Shown piece by piece: positions 6,089 to 13,478 of a stretch of DNA of 21,236 nucleotides (position 1 is the stretch's first letter; every line of letters begins with the position of its first letter). Source of the DNA: an uncultured Clostridia bacterium. Lineage in GTDB: Bacteria; Bacillota; Clostridia; Oscillospirales; Ruminococcaceae. Both the position numbers and the translations under genes were made by a program. Below the pieces are notes generated by a model, which made no database searches, was not told the DNA's origin, and saw only the letters and a list, made by a program, of their open reading frames with translations. The stretch is taken from NCBI GenBank assembly GCA_946533615.1, contig CAMNBY010000303.1, positions 1 through 21,236 of the forward strand, read 5' to 3'.

Positions 6089-6378
6089 TGAAAACAGCTC
6101 AGGATATAATCTTAAAGCCCGTTATCACCGAGGACTCCATGGAGAGGCTCGCTGACGGCAAGTACACTTTTGAAGTTGCTACCGACGCCAACAAGGTAGA
6201 GATAGCTAAGGCTGTTGAAAAGCTCTTCGATGTCCAGGTCGCTAAGGTAAACACCATGAGCGTCAAGGGCAAGCAGAAGAGAATGGGCAGATACCTCGGC
6301 TACAGACCCGACCGCAAGAAGGCGATCGTTACCCTCAAGGGCGACAAGACCATCGAGTTCTTCGACGGTATGTACTAA
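6088..6378 (+). CDS. rplW: 50S ribosomal protein L23
   Basis: 96 residues from the ATG at 6088; a GTG three bases earlier would add one residue. The ATG is preferred because it follows GAGGAGG (6071-6077) at normal spacing and shares a base with the rplD stop. L23 sits at the tunnel exit, where it docks trigger factor, SRP and the Sec translocon. The opening DIILKPVITEDSMERL and the later GRYLGYRPDRKKAIVTL are typical. It is followed by an unusual 215-nt non-coding gap before rplB. Confidence 0.96.
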   Translation: MKTAQDIILKPVITEDSMERLADGKYTFEVATDANKVEIAKAVEKLFDVQVAKVNTMSVKGKQKRMGRYLGYRPDRKKAIVTLKGDKTIEFFDGMY

Positions 6379-6593
6379 GTAAGAAGCTCCCGAAGAGCTT
6401 CCGAATGAAGTGCGGGCTCAGGCCTGCGCTCTCTGCCGGCCCCGATAACCGAGGGGAGGCGGAAAGGCTCTGCGAGGCGGCGAGGGCCGCTCGATAAATT
6501 CGGCATCCACCGCAGAGCGTAAGTATGGAGAGGTGCTTGGAGCACAAGGCTCTTTGACCCCTTCGCAAAACTATTTTAAGGAGTGAATCAATA
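6379..6593 (+). promoter_or_regulatory. 215-nt structured spacer between rplW and rplB
   Basis: No coding sequence is supported. Six stems are visible: GAAGCTC/GAGCTTC at 6383-6401; GCGGGC/GCCTGC at 6412-6427; CCCC/GGGG flanked by GCC/GGC at 6435-6460; an 8-bp GCTCTGCG/CGCAGAGC clamp pairing 6467-6474 with 6511-6518; GCGGC-GAGG-GCCGC inside that clamp at 6477-6490; and GTGCT-TGG-AGCAC at 6533-6545. None has a T-tract. It is either a cis-regulatory or processed RNA element or an inserted palindromic repeat. GAGGGGAGGCGG (6451) also occurs near 3602, and GGCTCTGCGAGGC (6466) has a one-mismatch match near 3582, which favours a genomic repeat. Confidence 0.6.
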
Positions 6594-7427
6594 ATGGCAA
6601 TAAAGAGCTACAAGCCTACGACTCCGGGTAGAAGAGGTATGACAGTTACCGATTATTCCGGACTCTCTAAGGTCGCTCCCTGCAAGTCGCTGCTCGAGCC
6701 TATGGACAAGAAGTCCGGCAGAAACAGCTACGGCAGGATCACCGTTCGCCACAGAGGCGGCGGCGTAAGAAGAAAGTACCGTGTAATTGATTTCAAGAGA
6801 AACAAGATCGGTATGAACGCTACTGTTCAGACACTGGAGTACGATCCTAACAGATCGGCATTCATCGCCCTCGTTGAGTATGAGGACGGCGAGAAGAGAT
6901 ACATCATCGCTCCCAACGGCCTCAAGGTCGGCGATGTTGTAAGAGCAGGCGCAGACGCCGACATCAAGCCCGGCAACGCACTGCCCCTCGAGAATATCCC
7001 CGTTGGTACCTTTATCCACAACATCGAGCTCTATCCCGGCAAGGGCGCTCAGCTCGTAAGATCTGCCGGCAATATGGCTCAGCTGATGGGTAAGGAAGAG
7101 AAGTACGCCCTCATCAGACTCCCCTCGGGCGAGATGAGAAAAGTACCGATCATCTGCATGGCCACTATCGGCCAGGTAGGAAATATCGACCACGAGAACG
7201 TTAATATCGGTAAGGCCGGTAGAAAGCGTCACATGGGTTGGAGACCTACAGTCCGCGGTTCTGTCATGAACCCCTGCGACCACCCCCACGGCGGTGGTGA
7301 AGGTAAGTCGCCTGTCGGCCGTCCCGGTCCTGTTAGCCCCTGGGGCAAGCCCACACTCGGTTACAAGACCCGCGCTAAGCATAACAGATCTGATAAGTTC
7401 ATTGTTAAGCGCAGAAACGGCAAGTAA
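6594..7427 (+). CDS. rplB: 50S ribosomal protein L2
   Basis: 277 residues, full length. L2 is needed for subunit association and peptidyl transfer. The conserved DHPHGGGEG (229-237) near the peptidyl transferase centre is intact; His230 matches the histidine long studied in E. coli L2. The RNA-binding domain (about 60-200) and the basic C-terminal extension ending KRRNGK are present. The ATG follows AAGGAG. The gene begins directly after the structured 215-nt spacer, so its expression relative to rplW could be set there. Confidence 0.98.
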   Translation: MAIKSYKPTTPGRRGMTVTDYSGLSKVAPCKSLLEPMDKKSGRNSYGRITVRHRGGGVRRKYRVIDFKRNKIGMNATVQTLEYDPNRSAFIALVEYEDGEKRYIIAPNGLKVGDVVRAGADADIKPGNALPLENIPVGTFIHNIELYPGKGAQLVRSAGNMAQLMGKEEKYALIRLPSGEMRKVPIICMATIGQVGNIDHENVNIGKAGRKRHMGWRPTVRGSVMNPCDHPHGGGEGKSPVGRPGPVSPWGKPTLGYKTRAKHNRSDKFIVKRRNGK

Positions 7428-7449
7428 GGCGAAAGGAGGCAGATGAATA

Positions 7450-7734
7450 ATGAGCAGAAGCATCAAGAAGGGCCCCTTCGTCGAAGAGTCCCTTATGAAA
7501 AAAGTTACCGCTATGAATGAGGCAGGAGAGAAGAAGGTCGTTAAGACCTGGAGCAGAGCCTCCACTATCTTCCCTCAGTTCGTTGGCCACACCTTCGCTG
7601 TACATGACGGCCGCAAGCACGTTCCTGTTTATGTTACAGAGGATATGGTAGGCCACAAGCTGGGCGAGTTTGCTCCGACAAGGACCTTCAAGGGCCATGC
7701 CGGATCCAAGACCTCTAACAACGGCAAGAAGTAA
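7450..7734 (+). CDS. rpsS: 30S ribosomal protein S19
   Basis: 94 residues, typical. S19 lies in the 30S head next to S13 and contacts 23S rRNA through an intersubunit bridge. The opening SRSIKKGPFVEESLMKKV and the later STIFPQFVGHTFAVHDGRKHVPVY are diagnostic. The chosen ATG gives the family start; an out-of-frame ATG at 7443 lies between GGAGG and the real start. Spacing to rplB is 22 nt. Confidence 0.98.
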   Translation: MSRSIKKGPFVEESLMKKVTAMNEAGEKKVVKTWSRASTIFPQFVGHTFAVHDGRKHVPVYVTEDMVGHKLGEFAPTRTFKGHAGSKTSNNGKK

Positions 7735-7752
7735 GCGGAAGGAGGAGTACAG

Positions 7753-8088
7753 ATGGAAGCAAAGGCAATTCTTAGAAACGCTCGTATCTCTCCCCGCAAG
7801 GTGCAGATCGTCCTCGATCTGATCAGAGGCAAGGATTACGAGGTCGCTATGGCGACAGTAAAGCATACACCCAAGGCTGCTTGTGAATATTTGGAGAAGC
7901 TTCTCAAGTCCGCTGCTGCAAACGCAGAGAACAACCACAACATGGATAAGGATAACCTCTATGTTGCAGAGTGCTACGTTTGCCCCGGTCCGACAATGAA
8001 GAGGATCATGCCGAGAGCACAGGGCAGAGCCTACAGGATACTCAAGAGAACATCTCACGTTACCGTGGTTCTCAAGGAAAAGGAATAA
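7753..8088 (+). CDS. rplV: 50S ribosomal protein L22
   Basis: 111 residues, normal length. L22 binds all domains of 23S rRNA, and its long beta-hairpin forms part of the tunnel constriction sensed by macrolides and stalling peptides. It starts MEAKAILRNARISPRKVQIVL, and the hairpin region MPRAQGRAYRILKRTSHVTV is present without insertion. AAGGAGG precedes the ATG. It is separated from rpsS by 18 nt and from rpsC by 20 nt. Confidence 0.98.
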   Translation: MEAKAILRNARISPRKVQIVLDLIRGKDYEVAMATVKHTPKAACEYLEKLLKSAAANAENNHNMDKDNLYVAECYVCPGPTMKRIMPRAQGRAYRILKRTSHVTVVLKEKE

Positions 8089-8108
8089 GCTGAAAGAGGA
8101 GGTTTATT

Positions 8109-8927
8109 ATGGGCCAGAAAGTTAATCCACACGGACTGAGAGTCGGTGTGATCAAGGATTGGGATTCGCGCTGGTTTGCAGATAAGAGCACTTTCGGCGA
8201 CACTCTCGTTGAGGACTACAACATCCGCGAGTACGTTATGAAGACTCTTAACAGACGCTCGAAGAACGACAGCGACAAGTGCGTTTATGCAGGCGTTCCC
8301 AAGGTTGAGATCGAAAGATACAGCGACAGCGACGGCGGACAGAGAGTTAAGATCCACATCCACTGCGCTAAGCCCGGTCTGGTCATCGGCCAGAAGGGTG
8401 CCGCGATCGAAAAGATCCGCGCCGACATCGAAAAGAAGATCGGCAAGAAGGTTGCTATCAACATCGTTGAGGTAAAGCAGCCCGATATAAATGCTCAGCT
8501 CATCGCTGAGAAGATAGCACATGACCTCGAGGATCGTGTATCCTTCAGACGTGCTATGAAGCAGGCCATCGGCAGAGCAATGAAGCTCGGCGCAATGGGC
8601 ATCAAGGTAAGAGCCGCAGGCAGACTTGCAGGCGCTGAGATCGCAAGAAGCGAGACCTATCACGAAGGCACTATCCCGCTTCAGACCATCAGAGCCGACA
8701 TCGACTACGGCACCGCAGAGGCACACACCACCTACGGCAGACTCGGTATCAAGGTCTGGGTATACAGAGGTGAGGTGCTCAAGGGTCAGGTCGCTGCTTC
8801 CGACAGAAAGGACACCGGCGACAGAAACGACAGAAAGCGCAGACCCCGTCAGAATGACAGAGCTAAGGACAATCGCAGAGATTTCAACAAGGCTCGCGCT
8901 ATGAAAAGAGAAGGAGGTAACGTATAA
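8109..8927 (+). CDS. rpsC: 30S ribosomal protein S3 with a long charged C-terminal tail
   Basis: 272 residues, about 50 longer than the 218-residue Bacillus protein. S3 forms the mRNA entry site with S4 and S5 and has helicase activity. The KH domain with its GxxG loop (LVIGQKGAAI, 91-100) and the C-terminal domain ending IKVWVYRGEVLKG (214-226) are normal. Residues 227-272 form a low-complexity tail of alternating Asp, Arg, Lys and Asn (for example DRKDTGDRNDRKRRPRQ) that is probably disordered. The stop overlaps the rplP start by one base (TAATG). Confidence 0.97.
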   Translation: MGQKVNPHGLRVGVIKDWDSRWFADKSTFGDTLVEDYNIREYVMKTLNRRSKNDSDKCVYAGVPKVEIERYSDSDGGQRVKIHIHCAKPGLVIGQKGAAIEKIRADIEKKIGKKVAINIVEVKQPDINAQLIAEKIAHDLEDRVSFRRAMKQAIGRAMKLGAMGIKVRAAGRLAGAEIARSETYHEGTIPLQTIRADIDYGTAEAHTTYGRLGIKVWVYRGEVLKGQVAASDRKDTGDRNDRKRRPRQNDRAKDNRRDFNKARAMKREGGNV

Positions 8928-9358
8928 TGCTGCTTCCAAAGAGAGTTAAGTACAGAAGAGTACAGAGAGGCCGCCTTAAGGGCAAGGCCACCAGAGGCAA
9001 TAAGGTCACCTACGGTGATTTCGGACTTCAGGCTCTTCAGCCTGCATGGATCACCTCGAACCAGATCGAGGCTGCCCGTATCGCGATGACAAGATACATC
9101 AAGCGTGGCGGTCAGGTTTGGATCAAGATCTTCCCCGACAAGCCTGTTACCGAAAAGCCCGCCGAGACCCGAATGGGTTCAGGTAAAGGTTCTCCCGAGT
9201 ATTGGGTAGCCGTTGTTAAGCCGGGCCGCGTAATGTTTGAGATCGCAGGCGTTCCCGAGGAGACCGCAAGAGAGGCTATGCGTCTTGCAATGCATAAGCT
9301 TCCTATCAAGTGCAAGTTTGTCAAAAAAGAAACTGTTGAAACGGGTGGTGAGCAATAA
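8927..9358 (+). CDS. rplP: 50S ribosomal protein L16
   Basis: 143 residues, full length. L16 helps position tRNA in the A and P sites and is a late-assembly protein. It begins MLLPKRVKYRRVQRGRLKGK and includes the conserved GKGSPEYWVAVVKPGRVMFE. Its start is inside the rpsC stop (TAATG), with AAGGAGG upstream in the rpsC coding region. The same TAATG arrangement joins its end to rpmC, so rpsC, rplP and rpmC are translationally coupled. Confidence 0.98.
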   Translation: MLLPKRVKYRRVQRGRLKGKATRGNKVTYGDFGLQALQPAWITSNQIEAARIAMTRYIKRGGQVWIKIFPDKPVTEKPAETRMGSGKGSPEYWVAVVKPGRVMFEIAGVPEETAREAMRLAMHKLPIKCKFVKKETVETGGEQ

Positions 9359-9552
9359 TGAAAGCAAATGAGATCAAGGATATGTCAGCAGCAGAGCTCA
9401 ACGAAAAGCTCGCAGAGCTGAAGCAGGAGCTTTTTAACCTTCGCTTCCAGCACGCCGTAAATCAGTTGGAGAACCCGATGAGAATGAAGGCAGTTAAGAA
9501 GGATATTGCTCGTGTAAAGACATTCCTTCGTAAGCAAGAGTCCGTTCAGTAA
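9358..9552 (+). CDS. rpmC: 50S ribosomal protein L29
   Basis: 64 residues, a two-helix protein at the tunnel exit beside L23. MKANEIKDMSAAELNEKLAE and FNLRFQHAVNQLENPMRMK are characteristic. The start shares a base with the rplP stop. A 20-nt gap with GGGAGG leads to rpsQ. Confidence 0.97.
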   Translation: MKANEIKDMSAAELNEKLAELKQELFNLRFQHAVNQLENPMRMKAVKKDIARVKTFLRKQESVQ

Positions 9553-9572
9553 TTCGGAAGGGAGGATCTACT

Positions 9573-9830
9573 GTGAGCGAAAGAAATCTTAGAAAGACCA
9601 GAGTTGGTAAGGTCGTTTCCGACAAGATGGACAAGACTATCGTCGTTGCTATCGCGGATAACGTTCAGCACCCTCTGTATAAGAAGATCATCAAGAGAAC
9701 AGTTAAGCTGAAGGTACATGACGAAGAGAACGTGTGCAGGATCGGCGACAAGGTAGAGGTTATGGAGACCCGTCCTCTCTCCAAGGATAAGAGATGGCGC
9801 CTTGTAAAGGTTCTCGAGCAGGCAAAGTAA
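9573..9830 (+). CDS. rpsQ: 30S ribosomal protein S17
   Basis: 85 residues, an OB-fold protein that binds the 5' domain of 16S rRNA early in assembly. The GTG at 9573 gives the family start (M)SERNLRKTRVGKVVSDKMDK; the next motif IADNVQHPLYKKIIKRT is typical. GGGAGG lies upstream at normal spacing. In E. coli this gene ends the S10 operon; here an 85-nt gap with a strong hairpin follows before rplN. Confidence 0.98.
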   Translation: MSERNLRKTRVGKVVSDKMDKTIVVAIADNVQHPLYKKIIKRTVKLKVHDEENVCRIGDKVEVMETRPLSKDKRWRLVKVLEQAK

Positions 9831-9847
9831 TCATTACTATTTACGAT

Positions 9848-9883
9848 CAAGGTACACGGCAGAGAGGCTCTGCCGCAGCCTTG
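9848..9883 (+). promoter_or_regulatory. Two-tier RNA hairpin between rpsQ and rplN
   Basis: CGGCAGAG-AGG-CTCTGCCG (9857-9875) is a perfect 8-bp stem. It sits on a lower CAAGG/CCTTG stem (9848-9852 with 9879-9883) across an internal loop of TACA and CAG. There is no T-tract. It marks the S10/spc boundary, where E. coli starts a new operon; an RNA-protein binding site or processing site is plausible. I see no convincing promoter here. Confidence 0.6.
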
Positions 9884-9915
9884 GACATTCAACGTTTTGA
9901 AAGGAGGAACGCACT

Positions 9916-10284
9916 GTGATACAGATGCAGACTTACCTGAAGGTAGCAGATAACTCCGGCGCTAAGGAGCTTATGTGCATCAGGGTACTCGGCGGTACAC
10001 GCAGAAAGTATGCAAACATCGGTGACGTCGTTGTTGCTTCCGTTAAGAAGGCAACACCGGGCGGCGTTGTTAAGAAGGGCGATGTTGTAAAGGCAGTAAT
10101 CGTTCGTTCAGCAAAGGGTCTCAGAAGAGCAGACGGAACATATATCCGCTTCGATGAGAACGCTGCTGTTATAATCAAGGAAGATAAAAACCCCAGGGGT
10201 ACTCGTATTTTTGGACCGGTTGCCAAGGAGCTCCGCGAGAAGGATTATCTCAAGATCCTCTCCCTCGCTCCCGAGGTACTTTGA
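9916..10284 (+). CDS. rplN: 50S ribosomal protein L14
   Basis: 122 residues, exactly the usual length. L14 lies at the subunit interface and is where the silencing factor RsfS binds in other bacteria. The GTG at 9916 gives the family start (M)IQMQTYLKVADNSGAKEL, with AAAGGAGG upstream. The ending GPVAKELREKDYLKILSLAPEVL is canonical. It is the first gene of the spc section. Confidence 0.98.
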   Translation: MIQMQTYLKVADNSGAKELMCIRVLGGTRRKYANIGDVVVASVKKATPGGVVKKGDVVKAVIVRSAKGLRRADGTYIRFDENAAVIIKEDKNPRGTRIFGPVAKELREKDYLKILSLAPEVL

Positions 10285-10302
10285 TCAGGAGGTGTCGTTG
10301 AA

Positions 10303-10626
10303 ATGAATAAGGTACACGTAAGAACAGGCGACACTGTTGTTATCATCTCCGGTAAGGACAAGGGCAAGAAGGGCAAGGTGCTGGCAGTATCTCCTAAGGA
10401 GAGAAAGGTCATCGTTGAGGGCCTGAACATGGTAACCAAGCACGTTAAGCCCAGAAATGCTCAGCAGCAGGGCGGCATCGTCCAGGCCGAGGCCGCTATG
10501 TATGCGGATAAGGTACAGGCAGTTTGCCCCAAGTGCGGCAAGGCCACAAGGATCGCTCATAAGTTCCTTGATGACGGCACTAAGGTAAGAGTTTGCAAGA
10601 ACGCCGGCTGTGGCGAAGAATTTTGA
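10303..10626 (+). CDS. rplX: 50S ribosomal protein L24
   Basis: 107 residues. L24 is an assembly initiator that binds the 5' end of 23S rRNA. The KOW motif is seen at about 7-30 (RTGDTVVIISGKDKGKKGKV). The C-terminal part has Cys75, Cys78, Cys98 and Cys103 (CPKCGK and CKNAGC), a zinc-ribbon-like pattern found in many Gram-positive L24 proteins. The ATG follows AGGAGG and the gap to rplE is 19 nt. Confidence 0.97.
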   Translation: MNKVHVRTGDTVVIISGKDKGKKGKVLAVSPKERKVIVEGLNMVTKHVKPRNAQQQGGIVQAEAAMYADKVQAVCPKCGKATRIAHKFLDDGTKVRVCKNAGCGEEF

Positions 10627-10645
10627 TTGAGGAGGAGAACTTACG

Positions 10646-11188
10646 ATGGCTGCAAGACTTAAAGAATATTATGTTAGCACCGTAGCTCCTGCTATGATGA
10701 AAAAGTTCGGCTACGCTAACGTTATGCAGATCCCGAAGCTCGACAAGGTAGTAATAAATGTCGGCTGCGGCGCTGATAAGGATAATAAGAAGGTTATCGA
10801 CGCTATCATGGCAGACCTGGCAGCGATCACCGGTCAGAGACCTGTGACCTGTAAGGCAAAGAAGTCCGTTGCTAACTTCAAGCTGCGTGACGGCCAGATC
10901 ATCGGCGTAAAGGTGACCCTCAGAGCAGAGAAAATGTATGAGTTCGTTGACAGACTGTTCAACGTTGCATTTCCTCGTGTAAGAGATTTCAGAGGCATCA
11001 ACGGCAATTCCTTCGACGGCAGAGGCAACTACTCTACCGGTATCAAGGAGCAGCTGATCTTCCCTGAGATCGAGTACGACAAGATCGACAAGGTTCGCGG
11101 TATGGATATCAACTTTATCACTACTGCTAACACCGACGAAGAAGCAAAAGAGCTGCTCTCTCTGATGGGCGCTCCGTTCGCAAAGTAA
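10646..11188 (+). CDS. rplE: 50S ribosomal protein L5
   Basis: 180 residues, full length. L5 binds 5S rRNA in the central protuberance and contacts P-site tRNA and S13. Recognisable stretches are IPKLDKVVINVGCGAD, ITGQRPVTCKAKKSVANFKLR and FPRVRDFRGINGNSFDGRGN. GAGGAG precedes the ATG. In E. coli the S8 target on spc mRNA lies at the start of rplE; the 19-nt rplX-rplE gap here shows no clear structure. Confidence 0.98.
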   Translation: MAARLKEYYVSTVAPAMMKKFGYANVMQIPKLDKVVINVGCGADKDNKKVIDAIMADLAAITGQRPVTCKAKKSVANFKLRDGQIIGVKVTLRAEKMYEFVDRLFNVAFPRVRDFRGINGNSFDGRGNYSTGIKEQLIFPEIEYDKIDKVRGMDINFITTANTDEEAKELLSLMGAPFAK

Positions 11189-11207
11189 GAAAGAGGAGGA
11201 AAAATAA

Positions 11208-11393
11208 ATGGCTAAAAAGGCTATGATAAACAAGCAGCAGGCAAAGCCTAAGTATTCCACTCGCGCTTACAACAGATGCAAGATCTGCGGAAGGCCCCAC
11301 GCTTATCTGAGAAAGTTCGGCGTTTGCCGTATCTGCTTCAGAGAGCTGGCTCATGACGGTCAGATCCCCGGCGTTAAAAAGGCAAGTTGGTAA
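11208..11393 (+). CDS. rpsN: 30S ribosomal protein S14, zinc-binding type (S14 type Z)
   Basis: 61 residues, the short zinc form rather than the roughly 90-100-residue zinc-free form. The zinc ligands are Cys24, Cys27, Cys40 and Cys43 (CKICG and CRIC). S14 sits in the 30S head beside S3 and S10. The protein ends with the characteristic GQIPGVKKASW. AGAGGAGG precedes the ATG. Confidence 0.98.
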   Translation: MAKKAMINKQQAKPKYSTRAYNRCKICGRPHAYLRKFGVCRICFRELAHDGQIPGVKKASW

Positions 11394-11408
11394 AGGAGGT
11401 CAAAAAGC

Positions 11409-11807
11409 ATGCAAATCACAGATACTATCGCGGACCTGCTTACCAGGATCCGTAACGCAAGCACAGCTAAGCACGCAACAGTTGACGTTCCTGCATCGAA
11501 TATGAAGAAGGCCATCACCCAGATCCTCGTAGACGAGGGCTATGTGAAGGACTTCAAGGTCATAGAGGACGGTAAACAGGGCATAATCAGGATCACTCTG
11601 AAGTATGACGATAACAGGAACCCCGTTATTTCGGGACTTAGAAGAGTTTCTAAGCCTGGTCTTAGGATCTACTCGAGCTGCGAGGATATGCCTAAGGTAA
11701 TGAAGGGACTTGGAACCGCGATCGTTTCTACGTCTAAGGGCGTAGTTACCGACAAGAAGGCAAGAGAGCTCGGTGTCGGCGGTGAAGTTCTCGCATTTGT
11801 TTGGTAA
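11409..11807 (+). CDS. rpsH: 30S ribosomal protein S8
   Basis: 132 residues, normal. S8 binds the central domain of 16S rRNA and, in E. coli, represses the spc operon. The opening ITDTIADLLTRIRNAS and the C-terminal SKGVVTDKKARELGVGGEVLAFVW are diagnostic. AAGGAGG upstream fixes the ATG; the gaps to rpsN and rplF are 15 and 13 nt. Confidence 0.98.
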   Translation: MQITDTIADLLTRIRNASTAKHATVDVPASNMKKAITQILVDEGYVKDFKVIEDGKQGIIRITLKYDDNRNPVISGLRRVSKPGLRIYSSCEDMPKVMKGLGTAIVSTSKGVVTDKKARELGVGGEVLAFVW

Positions 11808-11820
11808 GGAGGACTAATAT

Positions 11821-12372
11821 ATGTCAAGAATCGGTTTGAAGCCTATTAGTGTTCCTGCCGGAGTAACGGTAACTGTTGCAGATGGAAACGTTGTAACAGT
11901 CAAGGGACCTAAGGGCGAATTGACTAAGGAATTCAATAAGGATATGATAATCAAGGTCGAGGGCGCAGAGGTAACAGTTTCGCGTCCCAGCGAGGATAAG
12001 CTCCACAAGAGCCTCCACGGCCTTACAAGAACTCTCATCCACAACATGGTAGAGGGCGTAACAAACGGCTTCTCGAAGACACTTGAGATCGTCGGCGTTG
12101 GTTACAGAGCTCAGAAGCAGGGCAACAACCTTGTTATGAACCTTGGCTATTCTCATCAGGTTATCGTGCCTGAGAGCAACGGGATCAAGATAGACGTTCC
12201 CCAGCCTAACCAGATCGTCGTTTCTGGTATCGACAAGCAGGCAGTAGGTCAGTTCGCCTGCGAGATCCGCGAAAAGCGTCCGCCCGAGCCTTATAAGGGC
12301 AAGGGTATCCGCTATACCGGTGAGTATATCATCCGCAAGGAAGGTAAGGCCGGTAAGGGCGCCAAGAAGTAA
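11821..12372 (+). CDS. rplF: 50S ribosomal protein L6
   Basis: 183 residues, two tandem related domains that bind near the sarcin-ricin loop and the factor-binding site. It starts MSRIGLKPISVPAGVTVTV and carries the conserved C-terminal RPPEPYKGKGIRYTGEYI. A short lysine-rich end follows (KEGKAGKGAKK). AAGGAGG precedes the ATG, 13 nt after rpsH. Confidence 0.98.
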   Translation: MSRIGLKPISVPAGVTVTVADGNVVTVKGPKGELTKEFNKDMIIKVEGAEVTVSRPSEDKLHKSLHGLTRTLIHNMVEGVTNGFSKTLEIVGVGYRAQKQGNNLVMNLGYSHQVIVPESNGIKIDVPQPNQIVVSGIDKQAVGQFACEIREKRPPEPYKGKGIRYTGEYIIRKEGKAGKGAKK

Positions 12373-12391
12373 TTAAAAGGAGAGAATAACT

Positions 12392-12751
12392 ATGGTGAAA
12401 AAGCTTGACAGAGCGAAGGCAAGAATCAAAAGACACCAGAGAGTCCGCAACAAGATCAGCGGTACTCCCGAGTGCCCCCGCCTGAACGTATTCCGCTCCT
12501 CAAAGCATATATATGCACAGATCATCGACGACGTTAACGGTGTTACACTCTGCGCTGCTTCCTCAATGTCCAAGGGCTTCGAGGGCAACGGCGGCAACAA
12601 GGAAGGCGCCCGCAAGGTAGGCGAGATGATCGCTAAGGCAGCCCAGGATAAGGGTATCGAAACTGTTGTATTCGACAGAGGCGGATATCTCTATCACGGC
12701 CGTGTTCAAGAATTGGCAGACGGAGCCCGCGAAGGCGGACTGAAGTTCTAA
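12392..12751 (+). CDS. rplR: 50S ribosomal protein L18
   Basis: 119 residues. L18 binds 5S rRNA together with L5 in the central protuberance. Typical segments are RAKARIKRHQRVRNKISGT, PRLNVFRSSKHIYAQIIDD and the end VFDRGGYLYHGRVQELADG. AAAAGGAGAG lies upstream of the ATG. The stop is 14 nt before the TTG start of rpsE. Confidence 0.98.
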   Translation: MVKKLDRAKARIKRHQRVRNKISGTPECPRLNVFRSSKHIYAQIIDDVNGVTLCAASSMSKGFEGNGGNKEGARKVGEMIAKAAQDKGIETVVFDRGGYLYHGRVQELADGAREGGLKF

Positions 12752-12765
12752 AGGAGGGTATACTT

Positions 12766-13266
12766 TTGGCTATTATAGATGCTTCCAACATGGAGCTTAC
12801 CGAAAAGGTAGTCGCTATCAACAGAGTATCCAAGACTGTTAAGGGCGGCCGTATCATGAAGTTCTCGGCTCTGATAGTTGTCGGTGACGGCAACGGCACC
12901 GTAGGCTTCGGCATCGGTAAATCAAGCGAAGTTCCCGACGCGATCCGCAAGGGCATTGAGGACGCTAAGAAGAACCTTGTAAAGGTTTCTCTTAAGGGCA
13001 CTTCCATCCCCCACGAGATCGTCGGCAAGTTCGGCGCAGGCGAGGTTCTTCTCAAGCCCGCCGCAGAAGGTACGGGAATCATCGCAGGCGGCACTGTGAG
13101 AGCAGTTGTTGAAGCCGCCGGCATCAAGGATATCAGAGCGAAGTCGCTTCGTTCCAATAATCCCTGCAACGTGGTAAGAGCCACAGTAAATGGTCTTGCA
13201 TCAGTTAAATCTCTTGATGAGGTTGCTGCAAAGAGAGGAAAGACCGCAGCGGAAATTTTAGGCTAA
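12766..13266 (+). CDS. rpsE: 30S ribosomal protein S5
   Basis: 166 residues from a TTG start at 12766. GGAGGG (12753-12758) is at correct spacing and no better ATG or GTG fits. The first residues AIIDASNMELTEKVVAINRV fit the family. S5 helps form the mRNA entry pore and affects decoding accuracy. The N-terminal RNA-binding domain (KTVKGGRIMKFSALIVVGDG) and the C-terminal domain (GTGIIAGGTVRAVVEAAGI) are intact. The TTG is a rare choice for a protein made in such quantity. Confidence 0.97.
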   Translation: MAIIDASNMELTEKVVAINRVSKTVKGGRIMKFSALIVVGDGNGTVGFGIGKSSEVPDAIRKGIEDAKKNLVKVSLKGTSIPHEIVGKFGAGEVLLKPAAEGTGIIAGGTVRAVVEAAGIKDIRAKSLRSNNPCNVVRATVNGLASVKSLDEVAAKRGKTAAEILG

Positions 13267-13279
13267 GGAGGAGAAGGCA

Positions 13280-13459
13280 ATGGCAAACTTGAAGATCGAA
13301 CTGGTCAAGAGCCTTAACAATAAGGTGCAGAAGCAAGTCCTGACCGCCAATTCTCTTGGACTTAAGAAGATCGGTGATGTGACCGAACAGCCCGATAACG
13401 CTCAGACACAGGGCAAGATCAGGGTCATTTCACACCTTATCAAGGTGACCGAAGCGTAA
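13280..13459 (+). CDS. rpmD: 50S ribosomal protein L30
   Basis: 59 residues, full length for bacterial L30. It begins MANLKIELVKSLNNKVQKQV and ends GKIRVISHLIKVTEA, the expected ferredoxin-like fold with the conserved KIELVKS opening. The ATG follows AAGGAGGAG. It lies between rpsE and rplO as in most bacteria, with gaps of 13 and 19 nt. Confidence 0.96.
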   Translation: MANLKIELVKSLNNKVQKQVLTANSLGLKKIGDVTEQPDNAQTQGKIRVISHLIKVTEA

Positions 13460-13478
13460 AGCAAGGAGGTGCTAACAA

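Noticed and set aside
6554..6577. TTGACC and TATTTT ahead of rplB as an internal promoter
   Set aside because: The spacing is only 12 bp and the -10 is poor.
6588..7565. Long minus-strand open frame over rplB and rpsS
   Set aside because: Antisense shadow of two highly conserved ribosomal protein genes, with no domain or start signal.
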